Below, in pieces: positions 21,920 to 32,640 of a DNA stretch of 64,000 nt. The notes beneath the pieces are model-generated. The model saw nothing but the letters and a program-made list of their open reading frames with translations. It was not told the origin of the DNA and did no database searches. How positions within the stretch are numbered: the first letter of the stretch is position 1; each line of letters opens with the position of its first letter. The position numbers were made by a program, and so were the translations under genes. The stretch is from Prorocentrum cordatum (lineage: Eukaryota; Sar; Dinophyceae; Prorocentrales; Prorocentraceae): assembly GCA_963575745.1 (NCBI GenBank), contig CAUYUJ010000159.1:333001-397000 (forward strand), written 5' to 3'.

Positions 21920-22375
21920 CAAGCGCAGGCGCTTGACCATTCCACGGCTGCGCGCATTGACAAAGTCACGGCTGCACGAATGCACGTACCGACGAATGGC
22001 TTCAGCATGGTTTGAAAAATCAACATGAGCCTGGCCCCAACAGAGAAGGGTCTCTTGGGCGCCGCCGGGGGTTCGTCCAGGGTATCGTTGGGTGTTTGCG
22101 GCCCATCTCACTGTGGAGCTCACGCCGTGCAAGATGATTATTCGATCAAGCGAGGCCATCTGTATGGGGGAGCGGGCACGGAGGGACTGAGGGGAGGGGG
22201 GCGAGAGAGAGAAGAGGGAATATAAAAAATGGAACCGATGCCCCAGCGTCGGAGACTTTTCGGAGGAAAGGGGAGAGGAGAAGGACGGCGGTTCCAGGAG
22301 AGGCCCTGGGAGGGCGCCAAGAAGGCCTTGAACGACTACAGCAGGCCGCGACCTCAAGTCACGCGAGAACTTTCA
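21920..22375 (-). other. Protein-like minus-strand stretch, unknown
   Basis: Part of a 205-codon minus frame; the readable block is HVDFSNHAEAIRRYVHSCSR followed by DFVNARSRGMVKRLRLLE. It looks protein-like but runs straight into the TA tract, and I do not recognise it. Perhaps a decayed gene or repeat-borne fragment. Confidence 0.3.
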
Positions 22376-22379
22376 AGCG

Positions 22380-22835
22380 TGTCTTGTTTGTGGACCACCT
22401 TGGACCCCCTTGGGGCCTTCCTCCGGGCACCTGGCCTCCGGGGGGCCGTTTTGGGGCATCTTGGGGCCTCTTTGGGGTCTCTGCCGGGGGCATTTTTAAG
22501 CCTCTTGGGGCCTCTTGGTGGCCTCTTGGGGGCCTATTGGACGGAAGTCTCCATTGTCGGTTCGTGTTCCCCCTCTTTGGCACCTCTTGGGGCCGTCTTG
22601 AAGCCCTCTTGGGCCGTCTTGGGCGCCTCTGGGACCGTTTGGGCGCTCTCTTGGGCTGTCTTGGGGGCCTCTCGGGGGCCTTTTGGACCGTCTTGGGGCG
22701 ATGTTCGAGGCTTCCTCAGCAATCTTGGAAGGTCAGACGCCCGAAAACGCGGGCAAGCAAAAAACATTGATGGGGCTATCTTGAGAGTCTTGGAGCGCTC
22801 TTGGGCCGTCTTGGCGGCTTCTTGCCGTCCCCGGA
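22380..22835. repeat. CTTGGGGGCCTCTTGG repeat array
   Basis: Short units such as TCTTGGGGCC, TCTTGGGCCG and CTCTTGGGGG repeated irregularly. It reads as LGASWGPLGG-like peptide on the plus strand. The inverted form is at 29750-30590. Confidence 0.85.
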
Positions 22836-22969
22836 AGCCGTGGTGGACGCCTCCGAGGGCGCAAGAGAGCCTCCGGACGCCCGGGGGCAAAGTGGGTTAC
22901 GGGGGGGGGGGAATTCGGGAGGGTGTCCCGGCCCGGGGCCCTGGCCCCAGGTACCCCGGTATATGATTT

Positions 22970-22982
22970 ATGATATAAATGT

Positions 22983-23020
<38 letters not shown>

Positions 23021-23415
23021 ACGCATCTATATATGTTATACGTTTATACCTACATATGTGTATACATACATACATACATACATGCATACATACATGCATA
23101 CATGCATGCATGCATGCATGCATACATACATACATACACACATACCTACATACATACATACATACATACATACATACATGCATGCATGCATACATACATA
23201 CATACATACATACATACATACATACATACATACAAACATACAAACACATACATATTTGTATGTATGTATGTATGTATGTATGTATTGCTCCACTGCTATA
23301 CAATACTATCTCTCTATATATGTATATACATACAGAACGAGAGAAAGAGCGAGAGAGAAAGAGAGAAAGACATCGAGAGAGATAGAGAGAGAACAAGAGA
23401 GAGAGAGAGGAAATA
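22970..23415. repeat. (TA)n, (ACAT)n and (GA)n microsatellites
   Basis: A TATATATA block (22985-23020), ACATACATGCATGC (23060-23285) and AGAGAGAG (23335-23410) in succession. Confidence 0.95.
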
Positions 23416-25442
23416 ATTAACCTGACGAGCGACCGAACCATATGTAAGCAATTGTGGATATCGCATTCTGGGCCCATCGTTCTATGAGGCCCTCGGTGGA
23501 GCTCCCTATGAGGACACGGCCCGTGTGAAGGGTGTGCCGAAATGGCCCGAGGCCGCCATGCGAACCCTGCCACTGGCGCCTTCTGTGAAGCTCCCCACGA
23601 GGCCACGAGCCGTGTGAGGGGTATGCCCGAATGGCCCGAGGCCGCCATGCGAACTCTGCCACTGGCGCCATCGGTGGGGCTCCTTTTGGGGCCACGATCC
23701 TCGTGATGGGGGTGTGCCGAAATGGGGCGGTGGAGAAGCTGTCTGGGGACACGATCCTCGTGAGGGGTATGCCGAACTGGGGCGGGGCCGCTTTGCGAAC
23801 GTTGCTACTGGCGCCTTCGGTGGAGTTCCCATGGGGCCACGGTCCTTGTGAGGGGTGCGCCGACATGGGACGGGGCCGCCATGCGAACCTTGCCACTGGC
23901 GCCTTCGGTGGGGTTCCTATGGGGCCACGATTCTCGTGAGGGGTGTTCCGAACGGGCCCGAGACCGCCATGCGAACTCTGCCAGTGGGGCATTCGGTGGA
24001 GTTCTTTATGGGGCCACGATCCTCGTGATGGGGGTGTGCCGAAATGGCCCGAGGCCGCCATGCGAACTTTGCCACTGGCGCCCTCGGTGGAGCTCCCTAT
24101 GGGGCCACGAACCTCGTGAACGGTGTGCCGTAATGGCTCGAGACCGCCATGCGAACCCTGCCGCTGGCGCCTTCGGTGGAGCTCCCTATGGAGCCACGAC
24201 CCTTTTGTGAGGGGTGTGCCCGAAGGGCCCGAGGCCGCCATGCGAACCCTGCCACTGGCGCATCCGGTGGAGCTCCCCATGGGGCCACGATGGCGCCTTC
24301 GGTGGAGCTCCTATGGGGCCACGATCCTCGTGAGAGGTGTGCCGAAATGGCCCGAGGCCGCCATGCGCACGTTGCTACTGGCGCCTTTGGTGGAGCTCCC
24401 TATGGGGCCACGATCCTCGTGAGGGGTGTGCCGAAATGGCCCGAGGCCGCCATGCGCACTTTGCTACTGGCGCCATCGGTGGAGCTCCTATGGGGCCACG
24501 ATCCTCGTGAGGGGTGTGCCGACATGGCCCGAGGCCGCCATGCGCACTTTGCTCATGGCGCCTTCGGTGGAGCTCCCTATGGGGCCACGATCCTCGTGAG
24601 GAGCGTGCCGAAATGGCCCGAGGCCGCCATGCGAACCCTGCCACTGGCGCCTTCGGTGGAGCTCCTATGTGGCCACGATCCTCGCGAGGGGTGTGACGAA
24701 ATGGCCCGGGGCCGCCATGCGAACCCTGCCGCTGGCGCCTTCCGTGGAGTTCCCTATGGGGCCACGATCCTCGTGAGGGGTGTGCCGATATGGCCCGAAG
24801 CCGCCATGCGAACCCTGCCACTGGCGCCTTCGGTGGATTTGCCTATGGGGCCACGATCCTCGTGAGGGGTTTGCCGAAATGGCCCGGGGCCGCCATGCGA
24901 ACCCTGCCATTGGCGCCTTCGGTGGAGCTCCCTATGGGGCCACGATCCTCGTGATGGCGGAAATGGCCCGAGGCCGCCATGCGAACCCTGCCACTGGCGC
25001 CTTCGGTGGAGCTCCTATGGGGCCACGATCCTCGTGAGGGGTGTTGGGGCCACGGTCCTCGTGAGGGGTGTGCCGACATGGCCCGAGGCCGCCATGCGAA
25101 CCCTGCCAGTGGCGCCTTCGGTGGAGCCCCCTATGGGGCCACGATCCTTGTGAGGGGTGTGCCGAAATGGCCGGAGGCCGCCACGCGAACCCTGCCACTG
25201 GGGTTTTTGGGTTCCCATGGGGCCACGATCCTCGTCAGGGGGTGTGCAGGAATGGCCCGAGGCCGCCATAAGAACCCTGTCGCTGGGGCCTTCGGTGGAG
25301 CTCCCTATGGGCCACTCAGCGGTGCACTGCGTGGGTGAAACGCAGGGAGGAAGGAGGACGAGGAGGAGGCGGGAAGGAAGGAAGGAGGGAGGGACGCAGG
25401 GCGCTGTCTTTCCAAAACGAGGACCCAACACCACAGGATGGT

Positions 25443-25720
25443 TGGGAGCAAAAACAACCACATCTAATGTTTAGCCTGGCCAAAGACCCATCAATATGCA
25501 GTTATGAATACCGCAATTGTGAATACCATCTTCGCCCGCGCTCCCTGTGTGGCCACGGCTTCACGCCGGAACCCGACATGTTCAGGAACACGTTCGTGGC
25601 CGTCTTCGCGGGCGCCGACGACGACAAGGACGGCGTCCCTCAGACCGAGGAGCAGAAGCAGGAGAGGGTTTTGAGAGTCGATGCGCGTCGAGAAGGCGGA
25701 GTACGACGCCAACGCTTCCT
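25443..25720 (+). pseudogene. Duplicated protein-like segment, copy 1
   Basis: Inside the satellite. The plus-strand reading includes CEYHLRPRSLCGHGFTPEPD, then FRNTFVAVFAGADDDKDGVP and TEEQKQERVLR. Compared with copy 2 (26452-26745) it has lost about 20 bases near 25680, which shifts the frame before VEKAEYDA. Family unknown. It looks like an exon or captured gene piece carried along when the satellite was duplicated. Confidence 0.55.
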
Positions 25721-26269
25721 ATGGGGCCACGATCCTCGTTAGGGGTGTACCGAAATGGCCCGAGGCAACCATGCGCACTTTGTTACTCGCGCCTTCGGCG
25801 GAGATCCTATGGGGCCACGATCCTCGTGAGGGGTGTGACGAAATGGCCGGAGGCCGCCATGCGCACTTTGCTACGGGCGCCTTCGGTGGAGCTCCTATGG
25901 GGCCACGATCCTCGTGAGTGGTGTGCCGAAATGGCCCGAGGCCGCCTCGCGCACTTTGCTACGGGCGCCTTCGCTGGAGCTCCTATGGGGCCACGATCCT
26001 CGTGAAGGGTGTGCCGAAATGGCCCGAAGCCGCCATTCGCACTTTGCTACTGGCGCCCTCGGTGGAGCTCCCTATGGGGCCACGATCCTCGTGAGGGATG
26101 TGCCGAAATGGCCCGAGGCCGCCATGCGCACTTTGCTACTGGCGCCTTCGGTGGAGCTCCTATGGGGCCACGGCACCCGTAAGGGGTGTGCCGGAATAGC
26201 CCGAGGCCGCCATGCGCACTTTGCTATTGGCGCCTGCGGTGGAGTTTCCTACGGGGCCACGATCCTCGC

Positions 26270-26310
26270 GAGGGTGATGATGATGATGGTGATGGTGATG
26301 ATGGCGATGC

Positions 26311-26349
<39 letters not shown>

Positions 26350-26412
26350 CGCTGACGATGATGATGATGATGAAGATGATGATGATGATGATGATGATGA
26401 CGATGATGCGAG
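26270..26412. repeat. (GAT)n microsatellite in the satellite array
   Basis: GATGATGATG tract just before copy 2 of the protein-like segment. Confidence 0.95.
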
Positions 26413-26451
26413 GAGGAGGGAGGGGGCAGCGGGAGGAGCAAGGAACGCGGG

Positions 26452-26745
26452 GCGGGAAATTAGCCTGGCGAAGGACCCAACCATATGCAGTTGTGAATAC
26501 CGCAATTCTGAATACCATCTTCGCCCGCGCTCCCTATGTGACCACGGCTTCCCGCCAGAGCCCGACATGCTCAGGAACACGTTCGTGGCCGTCTCCGCGG
26601 GCGCCGACGACGACGAGGACGGCGTCCCACTGACCGAGGAGCAGAAGCACGAGAGGGCTTTGAGAGCCGTGAGGGAGGAGGTGTCGGTGCACGTCGAGAA
26701 GGCGGAGTACGACGCCCAGGCGCGGTTGTTGAAGCAGCACAACTA
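26452..26745 (+). CDS. Duplicated protein-like segment, copy 2
   Basis: Open for the whole segment: SEYHLRPRSLCDHGFPPEPD, LRNTFVAVSAGADDDEDGVP, LTEEQKHERALRAVREEVSV, VEKAEYDAQARLLKQHNY, after which it runs into satellite sequence. Acidic then amphipathic; the second half could be helical. It begins after TTAGCCTGGCGAAGGACCC, so an intron acceptor (TTAG) is possible. No start codon at the left edge and no known domain. Either an exon of an unknown gene embedded in satellite introns, or a captured fragment. A third trace of its left edge (ACCATATG..GCAATTGTG) lies at 23430-23470. Confidence 0.4.
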
Positions 26746-27519
26746 TTGGGCCACGATCCTCGTGAGGGGTGTGCCGACATGGCCCGAGGCCGCCATGGGG
26801 TGCCGACATGGCCCGAGGCCGCCATTGGAACCCTGCCACTGGGGGCCTTCGGTGGAGCTTCCTATGGGGCCACGATCCTCGTGAGGGGTGTGCCGAAATG
26901 GCCCGAGGCCGCCATGCGAACCCTGCCACTGGCGCCTTCGGTGAAGCTCCGTATATGTGGCCACGATCCTCGCGCGGGGTGTGCCCGAATGGCCCGAGGA
27001 AGCCATGCGCACTTTGCTACTGGCGCCTTCGGTGCAGCTCTCTAAGGGGCCACGATCCTCGTGAGGGGTGTGCCGAAATGGCCCGAGGCCGCCATGCGCA
27101 CTTTGCTACTGGCGCCTTCGGCGGAGCTCCTATGGGGCCACGATCCTCGTGAGGGGTGTGCCGAAATGGCCCGAGGCCGCCATGCGCACTTTGCTACTGG
27201 CGCCTTCGGTGGAGCTCCTATGGGGCCACGATCCTCGTGAGGGGTGTGCCGAAATGGCCCGAGGCCGCCATGCGCACTTTGCTACTGGCGCCTTCGGTGG
27301 AGCTCCTATGGGGCCACGATCCTCGTGAGGGGTGTGCCGAAATGGCCCGAGGCCGCCATGCGCACTTTGCTACTGGCGCCTTCGGTGGAGCTCCTATGGG
27401 GCCACGATCCTCGTGAGGGGTGTGCCGAAATGGCCCGAGGCCGCCATGCGCACTTTGCTACTGGCGCCTTCGGTGGAGCTCCGGGCCGCAGGAACGAGGA
27501 AAGCCAGGGCGGGAAGTGA

Positions 27520-27665
27520 GAAGGAGAGGGCCTTCTCGGAAGACTCGGAAGTCCCCCGGCCTTCTGAGAAGAAGTTTTCTAAGCCTTCCCCGAACACACC
27601 GAAAACTTATCAGGAGGCGCGAGGGCTTCTGAGAAGTCCCGCGGCCTTCTGAGAAGGCCTTCTCC
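27520..27665 (+). repeat. Dispersed CTTCTGAGAAG repeat (pairs with 61385-61512)
   Basis: Contains several CTTCTGAGAAG palindromes. TAAGCCTTCCCCGAACACAC and the flanks match the reverse complement of 61400-61500. Both translate to KPSPxTxKT..GLLRxPAAF. Confidence 0.8.
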
Positions 27666-27784
27666 TTCTCATTTTCCCCCCTCGCTCGCGACCCATCGGA
27701 GCAGGGCGAGTTGAGTCAACGGCACCTCAACATCGGTCCCTGGACTAATCCCGGGGCCTAAACGCACCGATTTCCCGAGCTGCG
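27666..27784. other. Short unassigned stretch
   Basis: No gene or repeat recognised. Confidence 0.4.
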
Positions 27785-28025
27785 TCTAGCCGTGCTTCTT
27801 TCGGGCTTTGAGGGGTATATTCCCAATTGGGGTGCTGAGATGGTGGGTGTCTGGATAGGGATAGGCATGGGCATAGGCGATAGGGATTGGTCCTTGGCGG
27901 AGCGCAGTGGGGGGTAAAGGGAGGGGGGAAGGCTTATTAGAAGGAGGCTGCTCCTCAGAAGGCGCCGGCCTTGCATCTATAGACAAGGACCGCGCCTTCT
28001 AAGAAGCAGGGGTGCTTCTAAGAAG
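27785..28025 (-). repeat. Dispersed repeat (pairs with 16018-16080 and 37060-37190)
   Basis: The left part matches 16038-16075 (minus peptide APQLGIYPSKPE). The right part, with GGAGGCTGCTCCTCAGAAGG, matches 37105-37185 and gives minus peptide MQGRRLLRSSLL at both. Ends in two CTTCTAAGAAG palindromes. Confidence 0.8.
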
Positions 28026-28136
28026 ACTTCCCCCCTCCTCATGAAGACGAAGCCAGAATGAGGATGTCACTGGGTGAGGATAAATCGAGAATCTCTGAGA
28101 TCCGGCGGTTCTGGGGGACGCATCGGGCACCGCGGC

Positions 28137-28187
28137 CTTCTCAGAGCGTTCCAGAACGCTCTGAGAGCGTTCTGGAACGCTCTGGAA
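28137..28187. repeat. Nested palindrome AGAGCGTTCCAGAACGCTCT
   Basis: AGAGCGTTC-CA-GAACGCTCT is self-complementary and is followed at once by a second palindrome GAGCGTTCTGGAACGCTC, the two also pairing with each other. Confidence 0.9.
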
Positions 28188-28262
28188 GGAGGGAGAGGAG
28201 GAGGAGGAGGAGGAGGAGGAGGAGGAGGAGGAGGAGGAGGAGGAGGAGGAGGACGACAACGA
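28188..28262. repeat. (GGA)n microsatellite
   Basis: Pure AGGAGGAGG run. Confidence 0.95.
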
Positions 28263-29059
28263 GGAGGAGGACGACCCCCCTCTGCGCGTGGCCGACGTTC
28301 AGCGCCGAACGCCGTCTCGCAAGGCGCCGGCCGCGCGCCTGGCCGGCTGCTCCCGCGGGGCGCCCGCGAGGGCGAGAGCGCCGGAGGCCCGCCGTCTGGC
28401 CTGGCGCGGGGGCGGCTGGGCGAAGTGGCCGTCGCCGTCGCCGTCGCCGCCGTCGTCGCCGTCGCCGTCGCCGTCGTCGTCTTCGCTTCGGCTCGGGGCC
28501 CCGGGGGCCGCGGGATGGGACTGGCGCGCGACGGCGGCCCGCGAGGCGGCCGCGCACCACCGCGCGCGACGCAATAGACAGGCGGCGCGCCTGCGAGGCG
28601 AAGCCGGCGGAGAGCGCCAGCCTGCTGGACGGCCACCGCGGCTCGAAGGCACCGAAGATGGGCGGAGGCGCGAGGGAGGCCGGGGAGGAATGGAAGGAAG
28701 AGCGGGAGAAAGACGCAGGAAGAGGAAGAGGACAGAGGACAAAGACGCTCGCTTGGAGCCAGTCGTATCACGAAGCAGCGATGCCTGCTTGCGACTCTGA
28801 AGTGGCCAAGGGGAGGAGGAGGAGGAGTAAGAGGAGGAGGAAGAGAAGGAGGAGGAGAAGGAGGAGGAGGACGTGGAAGAGAGAATAGAGAATAGAGGAA
28901 ATCCCACCAGGGCGTAAAGTGGTTTAGGGAGCTTCCTCTTCCGCTCCTCCCTCTTCCCCTTCGGAGAGGGGTGTATCACTGTTCCCTATTAATAAACACC
29001 CCCTCCCCCACCCAGCCAGCAGCCAACCCGAACCATGAGAGCACCATGAGGGCCCCCCC
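28263..29059. other. GC-rich, no supported gene
   Basis: Contains CCGTCGCCGTCGCCG (28425-28485) and GGAGGA runs (28812-28872). Long frames on both strands are A/R/P-rich without domains. Confidence 0.5.
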
Positions 29060-29193
29060 CCCCACCATCCCTGTCAAAAACAATACGAAACGCACATTGC
29101 GGGACCCACCCAACCAACACCCCAGCAAAGTCTGGACAGTGCGCTGGCACCCTGTGAGCACGTTGTATTGTTTTTTTGACAGGGATGGCGGGG
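29060..29193. mobile_element. Miniature inverted-repeat element 1
   Basis: The left end CCCCACCATCCCTGTCAAAA, followed by ACAATAC, is the reverse complement of the right end (29165-29193), apart from one mismatch and two extra T's. About 134 bp, non-coding. MITE-like. Confidence 0.82.
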
Positions 29194-29222
29194 CACCCTT
29201 GGTGAAGCCGCCTTGTGCAGGA

Positions 29223-29331
29223 CCACCATCCGTATCAAAAACAATGCGCAGTGCACGTTGCGACACTGTCGTGGGTATTGTGCTGGCCACCCGCGATCAA
29301 TGTGTATTGTTTTTTACAGGGACGGCGGTGG
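29223..29331. mobile_element. Miniature inverted-repeat element 2
   Basis: Same family as 29060-29193: left end CCACCATCCGTATCAAAAAC, right end TGTATTGTTTTTTACAGGGA with CGGCGGTGG. About 109 bp, 29 bp from the first. No transposase. Confidence 0.8.
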
Positions 29332-29734
29332 TGCCCGCATGATGATGCTTCCACTGACGCCCCCCACATCAGCATCTGGACCATGCGGACGGGGGGGGGG
29401 CATCACGTTTTTACAAGGATGGCAAACCAACCGCATGTGGAGACCGCGGCGAGCGTCGCGCACCTGGCGTCCGCTTTGGTTCGCAGTGGCTGTCCATCCA
29501 GCGGCGACCTCTGGCTATGCCGAGACTAGACAGCTTGCGTGCGGAGAGGGTGCATTGACCCCCCCCCCTACCCCTCTCCTGGACCTGGACGAAGGGTTCC
29601 GCGGGTAGGCGGAGCGTCCAAGACAACCTCGGCGAGGAATCCAAAATTATTGGTTTTACCTAGGTGTTGGCCCCTGTTTGGTTTCCTGGGGGGGGGGGGG
29701 GGGGGGGGGGCGAGGCTGATTGGGAACCCCCCTT
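29332..29734. other. No gene; long G run
   Basis: A run of about 23 G at 29689-29710. No supported gene. Confidence 0.5.
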
Positions 29735-30600
29735 CTTTGATCGATCTCCTCTCGGATGGCCCCAAAAACGCTCCCAAGACTCCCAAGGGTGCCCCAAGAG
29801 GGCCCCAAGAGGTGGCCAGGAGGCCCCTAGAGGCCCCCCCAAGGCCCCCAAGAGGCTCCCAAGAGACCCCCAAGAGGCCCCCCAGAGGCACCCAAGACGC
29901 TCAAAGAGGCCTCGGCGAGAAAGCCAAAATCATCGATTTTACTCAAAATTGTGGACACATGTTGGCCTCCACTGACCGAGATGACTCCAAGAGCGCCTGG
30001 GAGAGCCCAAGATGACCTCCAAGATAGCTCAAAATACCCCAAGATGCCTCAAGATGGCCCACACGATGCTCCAAGAGGCCCAAAAACCGCTCCAAAACGG
30101 CTCCAAGTGGCCAAAATGCTCCCCCCAGGAGGCCCCGAAGAGGCCAGAATCTTTCCAATACCTTTGGAAAATAAATATTGTTGGTTTTCTCGCCCTTTCG
30201 CTTCCGATGGCCATGCGAAGCCTCATGATGGTTCCAAAATGGCCCAAGAGGGCCCCAAGACGGCCCCAAGAGCGCCCAAGAACGCACCCCGAGAGGCGAC
30301 TTTGGGGCTCCCGACGGGGAGCGCTAATATATGCTCCCCTTTTGTTTGATCGATGTCCTCGAAGATGGCCCCAAGAGCGCTCCCAAGGCTCCCAACTGCG
30401 GTTCAAGAGGGGCCCACGAGGCGCCCAGGAGGCCCCAGGAGACCCCAACAGGCGCCAAAGAGGCCTCCAAGGGGCTCCCAAGATACCCCCCAAGAAACCC
30501 CAATCTCTCCGAGGCTCCCAAGGCGCTCTAAGAGGCCCCCAAGACGCCCCAAGAGGCCTCCATTGGGTGACCCTTCGTCTGTGTGTAGCCCACCTCCCTG
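29735..30600. repeat. CCAAGAGGCCCC repeat with longer duplications
   Basis: Irregular CCCCAAGAGGCC units (minus peptide LGASWGPLGG), the inverted form of 22380-22835. Larger blocks repeat too: TTGATCGATCTCCTC at 29737 and TTGATCGATGTCCTC at 30346, and CAAAATTATTGGTTTTAC-like blocks at about 29642, 29925 and 30171. Confidence 0.88.
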
Positions 30601-30960
30601 ATCGAGGCCATTCCTCTGGGCATCGTTTCTAGATGGGCTAATGGGGTTACGCGAAGCGTCTAGAATTGCAGAAACGGGGGAATGGGCGGGGATGAGAAGG
30701 GGCAACGTTTGGACATCAGCAGCAACGGCAGCAACCTACGCACTCCTTTGCTGCAGGGCGAAACCACAGATGGACCTGAATGTTTTCCACCTGCCAGGGT
30801 GCACCGATAGCGCCCACTAGTCAATGCGCCGAGATATTACCCAAACACTGTTTGCAATCAGGGGCCCTTATTTGTGTTATACGGTAGCTGGGCCCCAGTG
30901 GCGGCCCGGACGGTTTGTCGCCGCGCGTCGGCGCCGTCGCCGTTGGGCCCCAATGGTGGT
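30601..30960. other. No gene seen
   Basis: Includes a short direct duplication of GGGCCCCAGTGGCGG / GGGCCCCAATGGTGG near 30890 and 30945. Confidence 0.45.
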
Positions 30961-30964
30961 CCGG

Positions 30965-31445
30965 CTGGCCCCGCGTTGTTTTGCATTGTTTCGCATCGCG
31001 TTGCATCGCTTTGCACCGCTCTGCAATGCTTTGCGTCGCTTTGCATCGCATTGCACTGGTTCGGGTTGCGTTGCATCGCTGTGCATTGTTTTGCATTGCT
31101 GTGCGTCGCTCTGCATCGCATGGCACCGCTTGGCAATGTTTTGCATCGCGTGGTATCGCATTGCACTGTTGCGCCTTACATTGCGTTGCTTTGCATTGGC
31201 TTCGGTTGCGTTGAATTGCGTCGCGCTGCTTTGCATTGCTCTGCATCGTTTCATATTGATTCGCGTTGCGCTGGATCGCATGGCATCGCGCTGCGTTGCT
31301 TTACGTCGCTTGCGTCGCATTACATTGCTTTGCATCGCCGCGCATCGGTTTGTATCGTCTTGCATTGGTTTGCACTGCGTTGAATTACGTTGCATTGTTT
31401 TGCCCTGATTTGCGCTGGCTTGCGCTGCGTTGCATTTCGTCGTGC
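30965..31445. repeat. TTTGCATCGCGTTGCATTGC oligomer array
   Basis: About 480 bp of roughly 10-11 bp units (TTGCATCGCT, TTGCATTGTT, TTGCGTCGC). On the minus strand it reads AMQRDAKQCK-like. Confidence 0.93.
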
Positions 31446-32640
31446 TGATTTTTCGCCGCGTGTAGATTGCACCACGTGGGTTGCGCCACCTACATTTTCT
31501 TTGCTAGAAGAATACCCCCCCCCCCCCCCCCCCCCCCGAGTTAACGCCCCCCCTTGGGGTATTGTAATTTCATTTTAATTATGCACACTCGCCCACACTA
31601 GATATGACGTCGCACTACCCCAGCCAGGCAGGCATTCCCCCCCCCCCCCCTTACAATATACTACGCGCGCACGCGTCCTCATCTTAAGAAAGCAAATGTC
31701 AACAATGCCTCGCCGAAACAGAAATCCCCACTCGCGCGTCCATGTCAAAATCGCACCGAACACAATGTGCTCGCAAACATTTCAGCATAAAAACCAAGGG
31801 CTGTGCAACGCAAAGTTCGCAAATGTCGTGCCCGCGCGTGCTAAAATCAAACAAATAAGATGAAACCGGGATCGGGGCAAAATTTGACCGGGATAAAAAC
31901 CACGCTCGGTTTTTCAAATCACCGGGGGCGCCGCCGAACGGGCCTGCCACGCCTTGGGCGCCATCGGCTTCGCGAGGGAAGGAATGCGCCCCGGCGCGGA
32001 CGAAGCCACGGCGCGTCTTTGGCCACGCGCTCGCCCGAGGGAATTCAGCGCCAAGCGTCTTTCACTCCAGAAGGCCCGACGTCAACAAAACAAACTTGAG
32101 GCCCCAAGGGGGCCCCAAGGAGGCGGACCGCCAAAACAGTCACGCAACCGACGCAACGAACAAAAAACACGAAAATGCCAAACAGCGCGTTACTCAGTGA
32201 CCTCGTCGGCCACGCAACACCGCGATAATGCCCAAGAAGGCATCGGAAAAAATCCCGCGCGCGGCCGGGCGACTTCCCCGCGCCGCCCCAAGGTTCCCGA
32301 AGCGCGCCGAAATAACCGTAGAGAACACCCCGGAAAGTCGTTGGAAAGTCCCCGCGCCATGCAAGATCCGCCACCGAACAATCTCGCGGACACCTAGCAC
32401 GTACGCGCGGGCGTCCACCATGGATGCCCAACTCCGGTTTCCGAGACAAGCGCGCGCAACCGCCTGGGGGCCTCGGCAACCTCGCGATTGGCCCAGGGGC
32501 CCGCGGGCCCCAGGGAATCGGAGACCGAGTTCGCAACTCCAGAAGCATCGGGCGCGGCGCCAGCCAGTCGCTCGTCTCTGGTTGACAATAGGACGCCTAG
32601 ATGCCCGGTAAAACCTAAGGAACCGCCTGTCGGATATTCA
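31446..32640. other. No supported gene; two poly-C runs
   Basis: Poly-C at about 31506-31538 and 31637-31650. A 147-codon plus frame (31954-32397) is basic and low-complexity; not called. Confidence 0.45.

Larger units (their letters stand above)
23417..27482. repeat. 88 bp satellite array
   Basis: About 35 units of GTGTGCCGAAATGGCCCGAG followed by GCCGCCATGCG, a CTGGCGCCTTCGGTGGAGCT block and GGGGCCACGATCCTCGTGAG. The last five units (27068, 27156, 27244, 27332, 27420) are exactly 88 bp apart and nearly identical; earlier units are more diverged. Because 88 is not a multiple of 3, each frame runs through three units before meeting the TGA in CTCGTGAGG, giving stacked 86-codon frames that are not genes. 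Interrupted at 25320-25720 and 26270-26745. Confidence 0.95.

Noticed and set aside
27068-27519. Stacked 86-codon frames with identical sequence
   Set aside because: They are the 88 bp satellite read in its three phases; each ends at the TGA in CTCGTGAGG.
28058-28888. 276-codon plus frame
   Set aside because: Arginine-rich artefact of GGA repeats and GC-rich sequence.
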